DNA of 64,000 bases from a virus. The notes below the pieces were generated by a model. The model ran no database searches. It had not been told where the DNA came from and saw only the letters and a list, made by a program, of their open reading frames with translations. Below, piece by piece: positions 55,899-64,000 of the stretch. Position numbers and translations under genes: made by a program. The stretch lies in IMG/VR virus record IMGVR_UViG_3300020548_000009, positions 20,685-84,684 of that record, one strand, 5' to 3'. Numbering within the stretch: position 1 is the first letter of the stretch; each line of letters begins with the position of its first letter.

Positions 55899-57170
55899 TC
55901 ACTCAGGTGCGCCGTCGAATTCAACTTCGACAAACGACTCTGGGCGCTTCACCGCGAGGGCAAGGCGCTCTTCGGCCAGAATCGCCACGGCGTTCCGGAT
56001 GAAGAAGTCGCTGTGCTGCTCAGCAACGCGGATGTTGCCTTCCATGCGGTCGTACAGCGTGGCGCCGATACCGAACGCACCGACGAGAGCGTAGCCCTCG
56101 GTGATGGCCGGAGTGGCAACCATTGGCAGACGCCACAGGCGGGCTTCAGCACCCATCGACACCGACATGACCATCAGGTGACGGCTCTCGCCATCCTTGG
56201 TCAGTTCGAGGTCTTCCATGTCGTTCGGGTGAACGATGATGCCCGTTGGCTCGTAGTAGGCGAGCAAGGCCTTGGTGATACCACGGCGAATCGCATCGAT
56301 TCGTGTGTCACCAGTGGCGCCTGCGCTCCACGCATGAGTCTGGATGCCCGATGTCTCACGGATACCGGTCAGGTTCGAGCCTGTTCCGTCACCGTTCAAA
56401 ATCTGGTCGTCCTCGACGAGGCGGAGGCCGTAGAGCAATTCGTTGTCGATGATGCCACGGAGTGTGGGCTCGTCATCAAGAACGTTGCGGTGGGCAACCT
56501 CGTAGTGGGCAATCGTGCGAACCGGAGCCTGCACGCCAACAACGGTCATCGAAGACTGCGGCTTGGTTGCAAACACTGCGGGCGAACCCGAGCGCTCTGC
56601 GACTGTCGACGCATTGTTCGTGAAACCGCTGACGCGGAAGAACTCAATCATGTTCGTGTTTGTCTGCTGTACCGGGAACAGGTCACGGACTCGCATCACG
56701 CGCTTGGCGCGCTCAACGATGCCATCTCGCTGCGGGTTGCCGAAGTCACCGGGGGTTCCCGACGGCAGTGCAGTGAAGATGTCCTTCACCTGGTACGGAG
56801 CATGCATGGTGAAACCATTGCGGCCATTGCCCATGCTCTTGAACTCGTCAGAATCAACGAAGCGCTGGCCGAGCGACTTGCGCTCGTCACCAGGGACGTA
56901 GAGAGTCTTCGGGGCTGCCGCGACTGCAGGCTGCGAACCAGCAGCCCAAGCCTTGACTTCCTGAAGGCCCTCAAGGGCTTCAATTTCTGAACGGATTTCG
57001 CGAGCCTTGGCAAGTCCCGAACGGAACGCCTCGACATGCTTTGCTTCAACTTGAACTTCTGGGCCGCCCTCTTCGCGATTGGCCTCGACATGGTCGACGA
57101 TTGCGTCGTTCTGCGCGAGGACATCCTTGAGTGCACCCTTAAGTTCCTTAAGACGGCTATCGTAAGCCAT
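55899..57170 (-). CDS. Major capsid protein, HK97 fold
   Basis: 423 residues from ATG 57170, with ribosome site AAAGGAG; an in-frame start 51 bases upstream lacks one. The N-terminal helical delta-domain (about 1-95, LKGALKDVLAQNDAIVDHVE) should be cut by the prohead protease. The HK97 core follows: ALPSGTPGDFGNPQRDGIVE, NNASTVAERSGSPAVFATKP, VRTIAHYEVAHRNVLDD, NGDGTGSNLTGI, and a C-terminal VEVEFDG end. It has its own promoter and terminator. Confidence 0.95.
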   Translation of the reverse strand: MAYDSRLKELKGALKDVLAQNDAIVDHVEANREEGGPEVQVEAKHVEAFRSGLAKAREIRSEIEALEGLQEVKAWAAGSQPAVAAAPKTLYVPGDERKSLGQRFVDSDEFKSMGNGRNGFTMHAPYQVKDIFTALPSGTPGDFGNPQRDGIVERAKRVMRVRDLFPVQQTNTNMIEFFRVSGFTNNASTVAERSGSPAVFATKPQSSMTVVGVQAPVRTIAHYEVAHRNVLDDEPTLRGIIDNELLYGLRLVEDDQILNGDGTGSNLTGIRETSGIQTHAWSAGATGDTRIDAIRRGITKALLAYYEPTGIIVHPNDMEDLELTKDGESRHLMVMSVSMGAEARLWRLPMVATPAITEGYALVGAFGIGATLYDRMEGNIRVAEQHSDFFIRNAVAILAEERLALAVKRPESFVEVEFDGAPE

Positions 57171-57234
57171 AGTAGGTACTCCTTTTAGAGTGTTTGTACT
57201 TATAGGACACAAGGTAAGCACCTCGTTATGACAT

Positions 57235-57263
57235 AGTATGCTAGAGCATTGTCATCCTGTCAA
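57235..57263 (-). promoter_or_regulatory. Promoter of the major capsid gene
   Basis: Reading leftward, a perfect TTGACA (57258-57263), 17-base spacer, then CATACT (57235-57240); shifted two bases, TACTAT is an alternative -10 at 19 bases. The leader to ATG 57170 is about 58 bases. It lies right after the stop of the acidic small gene. Confidence 0.65.
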
Positions 57264-57271
57264 GCAGGCAA

Positions 57272-57577
57272 CTACTTTTCTTCTTCGTCGTCTCCGTCTT
57301 CGTTGAACAGGTCTTCAACGAAGGAGTCAAAGTCGATAACCGTAGGGATAAATGGCTCTGCTATAACCATGCCCTTAAAGGTGACTTTCGGGGCTGGAAC
57401 AGCCATTTTGAGTATTGAAACCACCTTTTCGAGCACCGATGAAGCCACAAATGGGGGGATTGACCCAAGGTCTACGTGGATTGGCTCATTCAGGTCGTCT
57501 TGAGAGACCGAAATCGTAATTACCGAAAACTTTAGGTCTCCGTCATCCTCAAAATTGTTTGGTGTGCTGGCTGACAT
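57272..57577 (-). CDS. Small acidic protein
   Basis: 101 residues. It begins with acidic NNFEDDGDLKF and a beta segment (VITISVSQDDLNEPIHVDLG), and ends in a strongly acidic tail (FNEDGDDEEEK). No family recognised. It is followed by the capsid promoter, and the stop of the next-upstream gene abuts its start. It may be a capsid accessory. Confidence 0.55.
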   Translation of the reverse strand: MSASTPNNFEDDGDLKFSVITISVSQDDLNEPIHVDLGSIPPFVASSVLEKVVSILKMAVPAPKVTFKGMVIAEPFIPTVIDFDSFVEDLFNEDGDDEEEK

Positions 57578-57784
57578 TTACTCTTCCCCTCCATCCGCAA
57601 ACCAATCAAACTGGTCCAATAGTCCAGCATCCATGACCGCCTGATAGAGATTTTTGCCTTTTTCAGTTGCCTGATACAGCCATTCTCCGCGCTCGTTTAT
57701 GCCGATGACTTCAATGAGTCCGTTCTCAATCATCAAATCAAACTGACGATTGAACTCGTCTCTTTCGTCATCACTAAGCGACAT
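57578..57784 (-). CDS. Small hypothetical protein, possible wHTH
   Basis: 68 residues from ATG 57784; the frame is open to a far-upstream non-ATG start that would overlap the phosphoesterase by over 300 bases and is rejected. DDERDEFNRQFDLMIENGLI, then VIGINERGEWLYQATEKG looks like helices plus a wing-like hairpin. The start overlaps the phosphoesterase stop (ATGTCGCTTAG), so it is coupled. Confidence 0.5.
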   Translation of the reverse strand: MSLSDDERDEFNRQFDLMIENGLIEVIGINERGEWLYQATEKGKNLYQAVMDAGLLDQFDWFADGGEE

Positions 57785-58958
57785 ACTCCACGCCTCTAAA
57801 GATGCCGCGGCCGCTGTAAATCCACATCTGCTCATAGTTGAACCATTCTTCGCCAACACCCTTTGGCTGGTACTGAACAACTGCCAAGCCTTGCTGCCAG
57901 TTTTCTGCACCCTGCATAAGTGGTCGGCCAAATTCATCTGCGCCAGACTTTGTTGACGGAACAGCACCGTCAATTCTGCACAAGCATCCTGGGCTTGCTG
58001 CCATGACTGTTCGCGGACCAGCCTCAGAAACTCGTGTGCGATACGCAACCTCAACTCTGTGAATGTGTCCGTAGATGACAGATTTATGTGCATCGTTCAA
58101 ATACTTTGTTGTAGTTGAACCATTTGATGTAACCCTGTCACCGTGACGAATGATGAGATTTTCATTCAACGCCAAGAACGACTCTGGATATCCCGACAAG
58201 TAGTCGACACCAAAGTCATCCATTCTGCAGAGATTAGGGACCGACAGAACTGGCCAGTTTTCGCGCAGTTCGTCCATCAGTTTTCCGCGTGTCAATCCAA
58301 ATGCTGCTTCCGCATTTGTCTGAATGTATCTAGCAAGACGCGCTTCGTGATTCCCAGCAATCCAAGTGATTTTTGCATTTGGTGCCGCATTGCGCAATTG
58401 AGCACATAGCAATGTTGCTCGGTCAATTGTTGCTTGCGTCAACTGCTTGAATGTTGGAGCAGTCAGATATTTGCCAAACTCAGCAAAGTCAAGATTGTCT
58501 CCGAGCATTACGATTTGGTCAGGCTTGATGTCTTCGATAAGTTTGATTGCTATCGAAATTGCAGACTCGTCGTGAATTGGCTCCAACTCTGCGTTCAGTT
58601 CAAGTGACTTTTTGTAATAGCCCATCTGCATGTCCGGAAGAATCACAGCGGTTTCCCACTGCTTTGGCTTGCGAGACTTTGCTTTTCCTTTCGGAACGCT
58701 GTACTTAGGGCCTTGTGTTATTACCGGCCACTCCGGACCCATATCCCACTTTGGACTAAGAACAATGCTGGCGCCCTTGAGGTCATGTATTTGCGCTTCG
58801 CCCGCTTCGTCTTTCGTAACTGTTTGCCATTTGCCAACCTTCATCGACTTGATTGAGCCGACTTCTTCTGGCTTAATGTTGTGCTCTTTCAGCAGTTTTG
58901 CAACTGCTTCTATGTGTGCTTGTTCTGTCACCTTGGAAAAATCGTCAGACAAAGGCAT
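57774..58958 (-). CDS. Metallophosphoesterase
   Basis: 394 residues. Calcineurin-like motifs are present in order: LPDMQMGY (D..., about 108), GDNLDF (about 153), GNHEARL (about 203), RHGDRV and YGHIHRVE at about 297. The first 100 residues are an extra N-terminal part with a helix and KVGKWQTVTKDE. The family hydrolyses phosphate esters, and many phage members act on nucleic acid or nucleotides. Here the target is unknown; placement among head genes recurs in actinophages. Confidence 0.85.
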   Translation of the reverse strand: MPLSDDFSKVTEQAHIEAVAKLLKEHNIKPEEVGSIKSMKVGKWQTVTKDEAGEAQIHDLKGASIVLSPKWDMGPEWPVITQGPKYSVPKGKAKSRKPKQWETAVILPDMQMGYYKKSLELNAELEPIHDESAISIAIKLIEDIKPDQIVMLGDNLDFAEFGKYLTAPTFKQLTQATIDRATLLCAQLRNAAPNAKITWIAGNHEARLARYIQTNAEAAFGLTRGKLMDELRENWPVLSVPNLCRMDDFGVDYLSGYPESFLALNENLIIRHGDRVTSNGSTTTKYLNDAHKSVIYGHIHRVEVAYRTRVSEAGPRTVMAASPGCLCRIDGAVPSTKSGADEFGRPLMQGAENWQQGLAVVQYQPKGVGEEWFNYEQMWIYSGRGIFRGVEYVA

Positions 58959-58960
58959 TG

Positions 58961-59221
58961 TTATTTGTTCTCCTTAATGAGTGTGTGTGTTGATGAAAGC
59001 GCAATACCCTTTTGCCTGCGCCACTTATTAATTGCCCATACGCCACATTCAATTTTGTTGCTTTCAAGCACTCGCGCAATTGTGCGAGTGGAAATTGCTG
59101 GGTCCAGCAGAGCCTTCTTTAGGCTTTCTGCATCTTTTTTGTTTAACGTCTCAAGAAGCACCTCAACTTTATTGGTTGAGGACTTGATTGCTTCCTGCTT
59201 GCATTCTTCGTAGATATCCAT
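58961..59221 (-). CDS. Helix-turn-helix protein
   Basis: 86 residues from ATG 59221, with a good AGGAGACTC ribosome site; a TTG 30 bases further up is rejected. ALLDPAISTRTIARVLESN, then GVWAINKWRRQKGIAL reads as an HTH with recognition helix VWAINKWRRQ, as in small terminase-like or replication-regulator proteins. Two bases separate it from the phosphoesterase gene. DNA binding likely, function unknown. Confidence 0.6.
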   Translation of the reverse strand: MDIYEECKQEAIKSSTNKVEVLLETLNKKDAESLKKALLDPAISTRTIARVLESNKIECGVWAINKWRRQKGIALSSTHTLIKENK

Positions 59222-59269
59222 GAGTCTCCTTGTTTGGTTCCGCCCAAACAAAGATTAGCACATGATTGG

Positions 59270-59283
59270 TCCCCGATTGGGGA
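59270..59283 (-). terminator. Short hairpin after the scaffold-like gene
   Basis: TCCCC and GGGGA flank a 4-base loop (AATC on the minus strand) about 15 bases after the stop. No T-run, so weak termination or 3'-end protection. Confidence 0.4.
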
Positions 59284-59298
59284 TTTAGTGGACGAAGA

Positions 59299-60765
59299 TT
59301 ACTTCGACATTTCCTTCAAAAGGAGATGGAATTCCTTCAGGTCATCAAACGAAATGGCCGCAGTTTGCTTTTGGTCGTCGGCGGCCTTTTCCTCAACAAC
59401 TTCTGTTGTGGCTTCAGTGGTCTCTGTTTGTTCTGCTGCTGCTTCTTCTGACTTCACTTCTTCAACAGTCTCGGTTGTCTCAACTGCGGGAATTTCTTCC
59501 GCTGCTTTTTCCTCAACAATCTCTGCTGTTTCCGCTGCGACTTCTGTTGCAACTTCGTCGGACTTTGCTTCTTCTGCAACTGGAGCGACTTCTTCGGTCA
59601 CATCACCGCTGTCGTACTGTGCCAAACGCTCAAGAATCTCCGCGTTCTGTTTCATGGCCCGCTCAACCAGCGCCATGAACTCGGTGTCCATCTTTTTCAT
59701 TGCACTCTCCTCTTCATCCTCCCCTTCAGAATAGCCTTCTTCGGGGTCTCCTGTGGGCAAGGCTTCCTCTACCTTGAGGGCATCCCCCCTCGCCACGACT
59801 GTTACGTTGGTTGGGTGCCATTCCCCTGCTGACTTCAGCGAAGCCTCTTCTTCGGGCATATCCTCGTCATCCTCGGCCTCATCCTCTTCCTCCGCGGCCT
59901 CCTGCATCCATACCCTGATGAGGTAAGCGGGGTTTTCTTCAGTCCCCTCAAGTTCTAGGCCTTGGGGCTCTCCACGGACCTTGCCGTCTGTCTCGACCGA
60001 GACCACATCCCCATAGAAAGTCCCTTGGGTGGTCTCCCAAGAAACGATGGCTCCTGCTTCTGCCATGCCGTCAACCTTCTCCATGACAACAAATGTGCGG
60101 AGTTTCATTTCTGCATAGTCAAGTTCAAAGAACTCGCCGGTACGTTCGCCTTTTTCGTCCACTTGCTCAACAAGTGCGGAATCATCATCGGCCTCGACAA
60201 CGATGCCTTTCATCTCGGTTTTACCCTCAATCCAGGCGACATCGCTCTCGACGTCGATGATGTTATCCAAATCTTGCAATCCCTTGACGGTCAAGTCAAG
60301 CGACTCAGCCAATGGGGCATCAATTAGGCCCTTAAACATCATGATTGCATCAACATCCTCATCTGACTTGAGTTCGGGTGCTTGCATATCCGCATCAGCA
60401 TAGTGCGCGGCGATGTGGCGGTAAACGCCCTGACGTGCCGCTCCTCGCAAAACTGTTCCCTGTCGTCCACCATTGAGAACTGCCACGGAGTTGGAAAGTG
60501 CTCGGCCAGAGGCGGCTCCTGCTCGGCCACCTTCGCCAACAAAGTGATGGACGAAGGAGTAGTGAGTCTTGCGTGTTCCCTTTGTGTTTGGGAGTTGAAA
60601 CGCAAAAATGTCGTCGTAGTAAGACGGTGTTGCAGGTGAGCGCATCTTGCGGAACTGTACTGTCCTGTCCCAAGCAGATGTCCGGTCAACCGATGTTGAG
60701 TGCGATGGAATGACGCGGCCGTTTGGGCCAGCATCTTTAATCTCAACTTCGTTATTCTCAGACAT
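59299..60765 (-). CDS. Scaffold-like head protein with an acidic C-terminus
   Basis: 488 residues. The N-terminal 140 repeat the domain found at the C-terminus of the protease: IPSHSTSVDRTSAWDRTV, then RKTHYSFVHHFVGEGGRAG and NGGRQGTVLRGAARQGVYRHIAAHY. Residues about 145-265 contain a Tudor-like stretch (GAIVSWETTQGTFYGDVVS). The last 200 are Glu/Val/Thr/Ala-rich and strongly acidic, as in scaffolds. Its start overlaps the protease stop by 8 bases. A structural or scaffolding role is likely. Confidence 0.6.
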   Translation of the reverse strand: MSENNEVEIKDAGPNGRVIPSHSTSVDRTSAWDRTVQFRKMRSPATPSYYDDIFAFQLPNTKGTRKTHYSFVHHFVGEGGRAGAASGRALSNSVAVLNGGRQGTVLRGAARQGVYRHIAAHYADADMQAPELKSDEDVDAIMMFKGLIDAPLAESLDLTVKGLQDLDNIIDVESDVAWIEGKTEMKGIVVEADDDSALVEQVDEKGERTGEFFELDYAEMKLRTFVVMEKVDGMAEAGAIVSWETTQGTFYGDVVSVETDGKVRGEPQGLELEGTEENPAYLIRVWMQEAAEEEDEAEDDEDMPEEEASLKSAGEWHPTNVTVVARGDALKVEEALPTGDPEEGYSEGEDEEESAMKKMDTEFMALVERAMKQNAEILERLAQYDSGDVTEEVAPVAEEAKSDEVATEVAAETAEIVEEKAAEEIPAVETTETVEEVKSEEAAAEQTETTEATTEVVEEKAADDQKQTAAISFDDLKEFHLLLKEMSK

Positions 60766-63016
60766 CAGTATCTTCTTTCGTCAGTGGCTCAGAAATATAA
60801 CCACGCTTAATCATTAGATTATCCACTTCTTGGTCAGACTTCAATGAAGGTGGTGTCTCTCCCCCGTCACGGTAGTGACGAGCGATGTGGTTGTACACCG
60901 CCTTTCGGTCTGCGCCGCGCAACTTCGTTCCACCGCGTGCCCCGTTAAGAATCGCCATTTGCACTCTCAACTCCGACATTGCGGCAGCACCAGGGCGTCC
61001 GTCTTGTGAAACGTGATGGTGAATAAATGTGTAGTGGGTCTTGCGTGTCCCGTCTGTTCCTGGAATGTGATAGGCAAAAATCTTTCGATAGTACGCCGGG
61101 TCTTCCGGTGAGCGAGTACTGAGAATCGCATTACGGTTCAGCGTCTCATCATCACGAACCGCTGTTGAGTGGCTGCGAATTGGACCGCCATTTGCCTTTG
61201 CCTCAATGGCATCCCACTCTTCGTCCTTCATTTCAAAGGACAACTCTTCGCTCTTCATGTCATTCCACTGAACAACTCCATCTGGAATCACGGCAAATCG
61301 ACACTTGCCGTTTTCCTGAACTTCTTGCTTAATGATGGCGCACTTTCCTTCACCCATATACAGGGTGCAGTTTGCGCACTTAACTCCGATTGACTTTTCG
61401 TCGTTTTCGGCTGGCGATTCATAGCCTGCCCAGATTCCAGAACCGTCTTCGTCAAACTTGCCATATTCGTCAGCAATGCGCACTAGCGCATCATGGAGTG
61501 CTTGTTCATCTGCAGTCAGGCTTGGGTGGAATCTTCCATAAGAGTCTTTTTCTTCAATGTCGGAAAGACCATCTTTTGGCGTTTCTGCTGCGTAGAGAGC
61601 AGCCATGTGACGACGCGCGTCAGCAAGGGTCTCGTGACAGCCGCCAGGGACTGGCGTACTTTCGCCTTCCTTGATTACTGCGTACCCGCTGCATCCTTGC
61701 ATGTTTCGCGAAATGCGGTATGGCTTACCTTCGTCTGTTCGACGACGGCGACGTGGGCGCGGGCGACCAACAACGCCTGGTCGTTGCGGTGTGCCGAATG
61801 AACCAGGATTTCCTTCTGGCATATCGGTATAAATATCCTTGAGCGCTTCAATCTTGCGCAAGGTAGAAAACCTATGACCGACCATCGTGTCAGTTGGCTC
61901 CCAACCATCGCCAGTATTGCGGTAAACGCGAATCATTGCTGCGGGGTCTTCTGGAGTTGCAGTGATGGTAAAACTGCTGTCAGGAACATTCATGCGTCCA
62001 CGACGCAGGATGCGAGTAATTTTTCCGCGAGCAGTTCCGCCAGAAGAATTCCAACTTACAAAATCGCCAACACGCAAATCTCCTGGTTCGGCTTTGATGT
62101 CCAGTGACTTCTCCTCATCTCGGCGATTCATCGCCTCAACGAGTTTTGTTGCCCATGTCCTACCAGCGTCTCCGCCCCACAGTTTCCACGCAATGAGGCC
62201 AGCACCTGGATACCCATCTGCGCCTGGCCTGCTGTTTGCCGGCGTGCGAAGGTCCACTTCGTGGCGAGGGAAATACTTGGCGATATGGCGAACTTTACGC
62301 GGTGCTGCAGTCGTGTTGTTAATCAGATAGTTGGCGGTGTTCTTGCCAACTGATGTTCCGCCGCGATTATATTCGCGTGACCAGCGGAGTCCGGTTTCTG
62401 CTTGCTTCTTTGCACCATCAGGGATTCTGAAATTTAGGTCTGAGTAATCTCCGGCTTTTGACTCATCCCAATCGATGTCATCATCATCTTCCTCAATGCC
62501 GACCAGGTCATCTTTGACGCTCAGAGTGCGCGTGTTTGGGGCAGCGCCGAAAATGACGGGCGAGTACTCGTAGAGTTCCAACTGTTTGATAAAGCGAACG
62601 CCAGTCTTTTCATCAGTTGTTGACTTGCCTTCTGGCACCGAATATCCAATTGACCATTCTTGCTCTTCAGCAAAAAACTGCACGTCGTGGAAGGCATCTC
62701 GCCCACGGCTTGTGTTCAAATTGAACTGCATTTTTACCATGAGCGCGCCAGCGCCCTGTGAGCGCAAATCTTCCGGAAGACGTTCGTCTCCAGGCATGAG
62801 TTCTTCGACCTTGAGTGTTTTTGCGACTGGAATATTGGTGTCGTGCGACCAAACGCCTTTTGGATTCCTCTTGCGCAAAGTGTTCCTGTAAGCACCCGGC
62901 TCAATTACGTCGTTGACTGAGTCAACAATATTCGTGACCGAGACTATTGCCTCGACAATCCCATCAGCATCGCTCAGTCCGCGAACTGATGAAACCGGAA
63001 CATTTTTGCGGTCCAT
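60758..63016 (-). CDS. Multidomain HK97-type prohead protease
   Basis: 752 residues; typical proteases are about 200. Domain 1 (1-170): His58 (VWSHDTN), Ser122 (QEWSIGYSVPEG), an acidic residue near 148-150 (LELYEYSP), the catalytic set of U35/S78 proteases. Domain 2 (about 200-300): GLRWSREYNRGGTSVGKNTA and KYFPRHEVDLRT, LIAWKLWGGDAGRTWA. Domain 3: Tudor/HVA1-like (GDFVSWNSSGGTARGKITR). Domain 4: CSGYAVIKEGE...ARRHMAALYAAE. A four-Cys segment follows (CANCTLYMGEGKCAII...GKCRF), then domain 5, the HSTAV...HIARHY module shared with the next gene. Perfect AGGAGG ribosome site. Confidence 0.85.
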   Translation of the reverse strand: MDRKNVPVSSVRGLSDADGIVEAIVSVTNIVDSVNDVIEPGAYRNTLRKRNPKGVWSHDTNIPVAKTLKVEELMPGDERLPEDLRSQGAGALMVKMQFNLNTSRGRDAFHDVQFFAEEQEWSIGYSVPEGKSTTDEKTGVRFIKQLELYEYSPVIFGAAPNTRTLSVKDDLVGIEEDDDDIDWDESKAGDYSDLNFRIPDGAKKQAETGLRWSREYNRGGTSVGKNTANYLINNTTAAPRKVRHIAKYFPRHEVDLRTPANSRPGADGYPGAGLIAWKLWGGDAGRTWATKLVEAMNRRDEEKSLDIKAEPGDLRVGDFVSWNSSGGTARGKITRILRRGRMNVPDSSFTITATPEDPAAMIRVYRNTGDGWEPTDTMVGHRFSTLRKIEALKDIYTDMPEGNPGSFGTPQRPGVVGRPRPRRRRRTDEGKPYRISRNMQGCSGYAVIKEGESTPVPGGCHETLADARRHMAALYAAETPKDGLSDIEEKDSYGRFHPSLTADEQALHDALVRIADEYGKFDEDGSGIWAGYESPAENDEKSIGVKCANCTLYMGEGKCAIIKQEVQENGKCRFAVIPDGVVQWNDMKSEELSFEMKDEEWDAIEAKANGGPIRSHSTAVRDDETLNRNAILSTRSPEDPAYYRKIFAYHIPGTDGTRKTHYTFIHHHVSQDGRPGAAAMSELRVQMAILNGARGGTKLRGADRKAVYNHIARHYRDGGETPPSLKSDQEVDNLMIKRGYISEPLTKEDTDV

Positions 63017-63033
63017 CTGGCCTCCTGCATGCG

Positions 63034-63039
63034 ATTATA
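63034..63039 (-). promoter_or_regulatory. Candidate promoter (-10 TATAAT) for the protease-scaffold operon
   Basis: A perfect TATAAT on the minus strand, about 18 bases before ATG 63016, with AGGAGG between. The -35 is poor (TTAGTC-like at 18 bases). It lies in the 65-base gap after the portal-MuF gene. Confidence 0.4.
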
Positions 63040-63081
63040 CACACGCGTAAACGGAAAGACTAACTTAACTTGCCGTATAGG

Positions 63082-64000
63082 TTAAGCAAACGACAGTGTG
63101 CATCGGCAGTTGATGACTGATGCCCCGTCATTGACAAAGTCTCCTGGGAACATTACGGACTTGCCTTCAATCTGAAAGCCATCATCAATCCCAACCGTTG
63201 TGTCGGCAACATGGTGATGTTCTGCTCTGCCATCTTCATTTGTGGCGTGAATCCATGTTTTTTGCGTAAACCCAAGTTGGCGGGCTGCCCACAGAAGTCC
63301 GGCATTAAAAGCACCAGAGACCTCTGTTCGCACAATTGTCTTGATTCGCTTAGTGAATGATTCGGCCATCCATGAGGCAAGTTCGTTCGTAAACGATGAA
63401 TGCGGTCTTCCAGCGTAGGAATTCAACATCTTTTCCATGTTGATTCGAGTGGTCGTATTGACGAGGAGGAGATTACTGATTCGGTCTTGAATCAGTTCCT
63501 GGACCTGCTTGCCTTGCATATCGAGTTTGTCAAAGCCATCACTTGAAACGTCAATTGCCCCGTCAAGGAAGACGGCAGATATCCAAGTCTTGCCGTCCAT
63601 CTCAAGTTGCTCGTTCCATACCTCAATATCAAAGAAGTCATCTACGGAAATCTTTTCACCAGAATCCCAGCGTTCCTTCATCTTCTTTGAAGATGCCTTC
63701 TCCATGACGACTCGCTGCTGCCTCTTAAAGAAGGAGGCGATTTGGAGGGTAACGCTGGCCTCAAGACGGTCAAGTTGGCGGGTTCGACGCTGCACAACTG
63801 AAACATCTTTTACAGCATCTCCCATGGGGTGGGAAAGTGGAGCAAGGGTTGGCTCATAGATTGCGCGCGGGGATGGATTCTCCGTATTGTCCGTGGTGAG
63901 TCGCGGCGAAGTTGGAGATGGTGAACCGGCACCAGGAACAGCCTCGTCTGGCTGGTCATTTGGTCTGCGGCCAGGGCGCTGATTTGGGTTGACTCTTTCG
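63082..64000 (-). CDS. Portal-MuF protein, C-terminal part (continues past the right edge)
   Basis: The frame is open without a stop to base 64000, so the internal ATG 63825 is not the true start. The right-hand part (RPGRRPNDQPDEAVPGAGSP) is a Pro-rich linker typical of portal C-termini. The body is a MuF domain: TTTRINMEKMLNSYAGRPHS, KTIVRTEVSGAFNAGLL, TWIHATNEDGRAEHH and a C-terminal NDGASVINCRCTLSF (the Cys-x-Cys end of MuF domains). In actinophages the MuF domain is often fused to portal. It acts in capsid assembly and genome passage. Confidence 0.8.
   Translation of the reverse strand, partial: ERVNPNQRPGRRPNDQPDEAVPGAGSPSPTSPRLTTDNTENPSPRAIYEPTLAPLSHPMGDAVKDVSVVQRRTRQLDRLEASVTLQIASFFKRQQRVVMEKASSKKMKERWDSGEKISVDDFFDIEVWNEQLEMDGKTWISAVFLDGAIDVSSDGFDKLDMQGKQVQELIQDRISNLLLVNTTTRINMEKMLNSYAGRPHSSFTNELASWMAESFTKRIKTIVRTEVSGAFNAGLLWAARQLGFTQKTWIHATNEDGRAEHHHVADTTVGIDDGFQIEGKSVMFPGDFVNDGASVINCRCTLSFA

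Noticed and set aside
56013-56990. 325-codon open frame on the plus strand, opposite the capsid gene
   Set aside because: It lies wholly antisense to a clear HK97 capsid protein; low-complexity, Arg/Val/His-rich composition typical of a shadow frame.
57785-58093. Long N-terminal extension of the 57578-57784 gene
   Set aside because: It lies opposite in frame to the metallophosphoesterase catalytic region; the ATG at 57784 overlaps the stop neatly.

Overview
The window is a stretch of a tailed-phage genome of siphovirus type with an HK97-like head. It starts and ends inside genes and is almost fully coding; no gene-free stretch exceeds about 120 bp. Most genes lie on the minus strand in tightly overlapping operons. 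The host is probably an aquatic actinobacterium. The signs seen are a WhiB-family gene, several promoters whose -10 box sits directly before the start codon (leaderless mRNAs are common in Actinobacteria), and a secreted protein with Thr-rich TTTTVPPTTTT linkers like those I associate with Acidimicrobiia. The host assignment is inference.

Layout. 1-4.6 kb: small and regulatory genes, including two metallopeptidase-like proteins, a 2-oxoglutarate (2OG) oxygenase, an S-adenosylmethionine decarboxylase homologue overlapping a WhiB gene, and HTH proteins. 4.6-12 kb: a leftward DNA-metabolism operon with a good sigma70-type promoter at 11.85 kb. It holds an ERF-like annealing protein, a HIRAN protein, winged-helix proteins, a tandem ParB-domain protein, a ParB-methyltransferase fusion, a CmoA (carboxy-SAM synthase) homologue and a RusA-like resolvase. 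12-14.3 kb: a two-domain 2OG oxygenase, a zinc-ribbon protein and small proteins. 14.3-25 kb: tail genes (Gp37-like tail protein with a Pro-rich C-terminus, Dit, tape measure, frameshifted chaperones, major tail protein). 25-29.2 kb: endolysin, two holin-like proteins, a SMARCAL1-like helicase and a coiled-coil protein. 29.2-31.9 kb: a large secreted, membrane-anchored protein.

32-44.8 kb is the most unusual part. It has two glycosyltransferases, six proteins with clear 2OG-Fe(II) oxygenase motifs, one degenerate PhyH-like protein, a methyltransferase-like protein, a DUF6065-like protein, a glutathione-peroxidase-like protein, a truncated NAD-binding dehydrogenase and small unknowns. It ends at a short protein with a (PPFF/PPYF)n tail. 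44.8-52.9 kb: tail fibres with repeated modules. 52.9-64 kb: neck and head genes: tail terminator, gp10-like, head closure, connector, an Asp/Asn beta-hydroxylase-like protein, the major capsid protein (own promoter and terminator), a metallophosphoesterase, a scaffold-like protein, a multidomain prohead protease and the C-terminal part of a portal-MuF protein running off the right edge.

Two hypotheses stand out. (1) The oxygenases and glycosyltransferases may modify virion proteins, with the Pro-rich repeats of two tail proteins as natural substrate candidates. (2) The CmoA homologue, translationally coupled to a ParB-methyltransferase fusion, could supply carboxy-SAM for an unusual carboxymethyl-type modification of nucleic acid. 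Both are inference from context.
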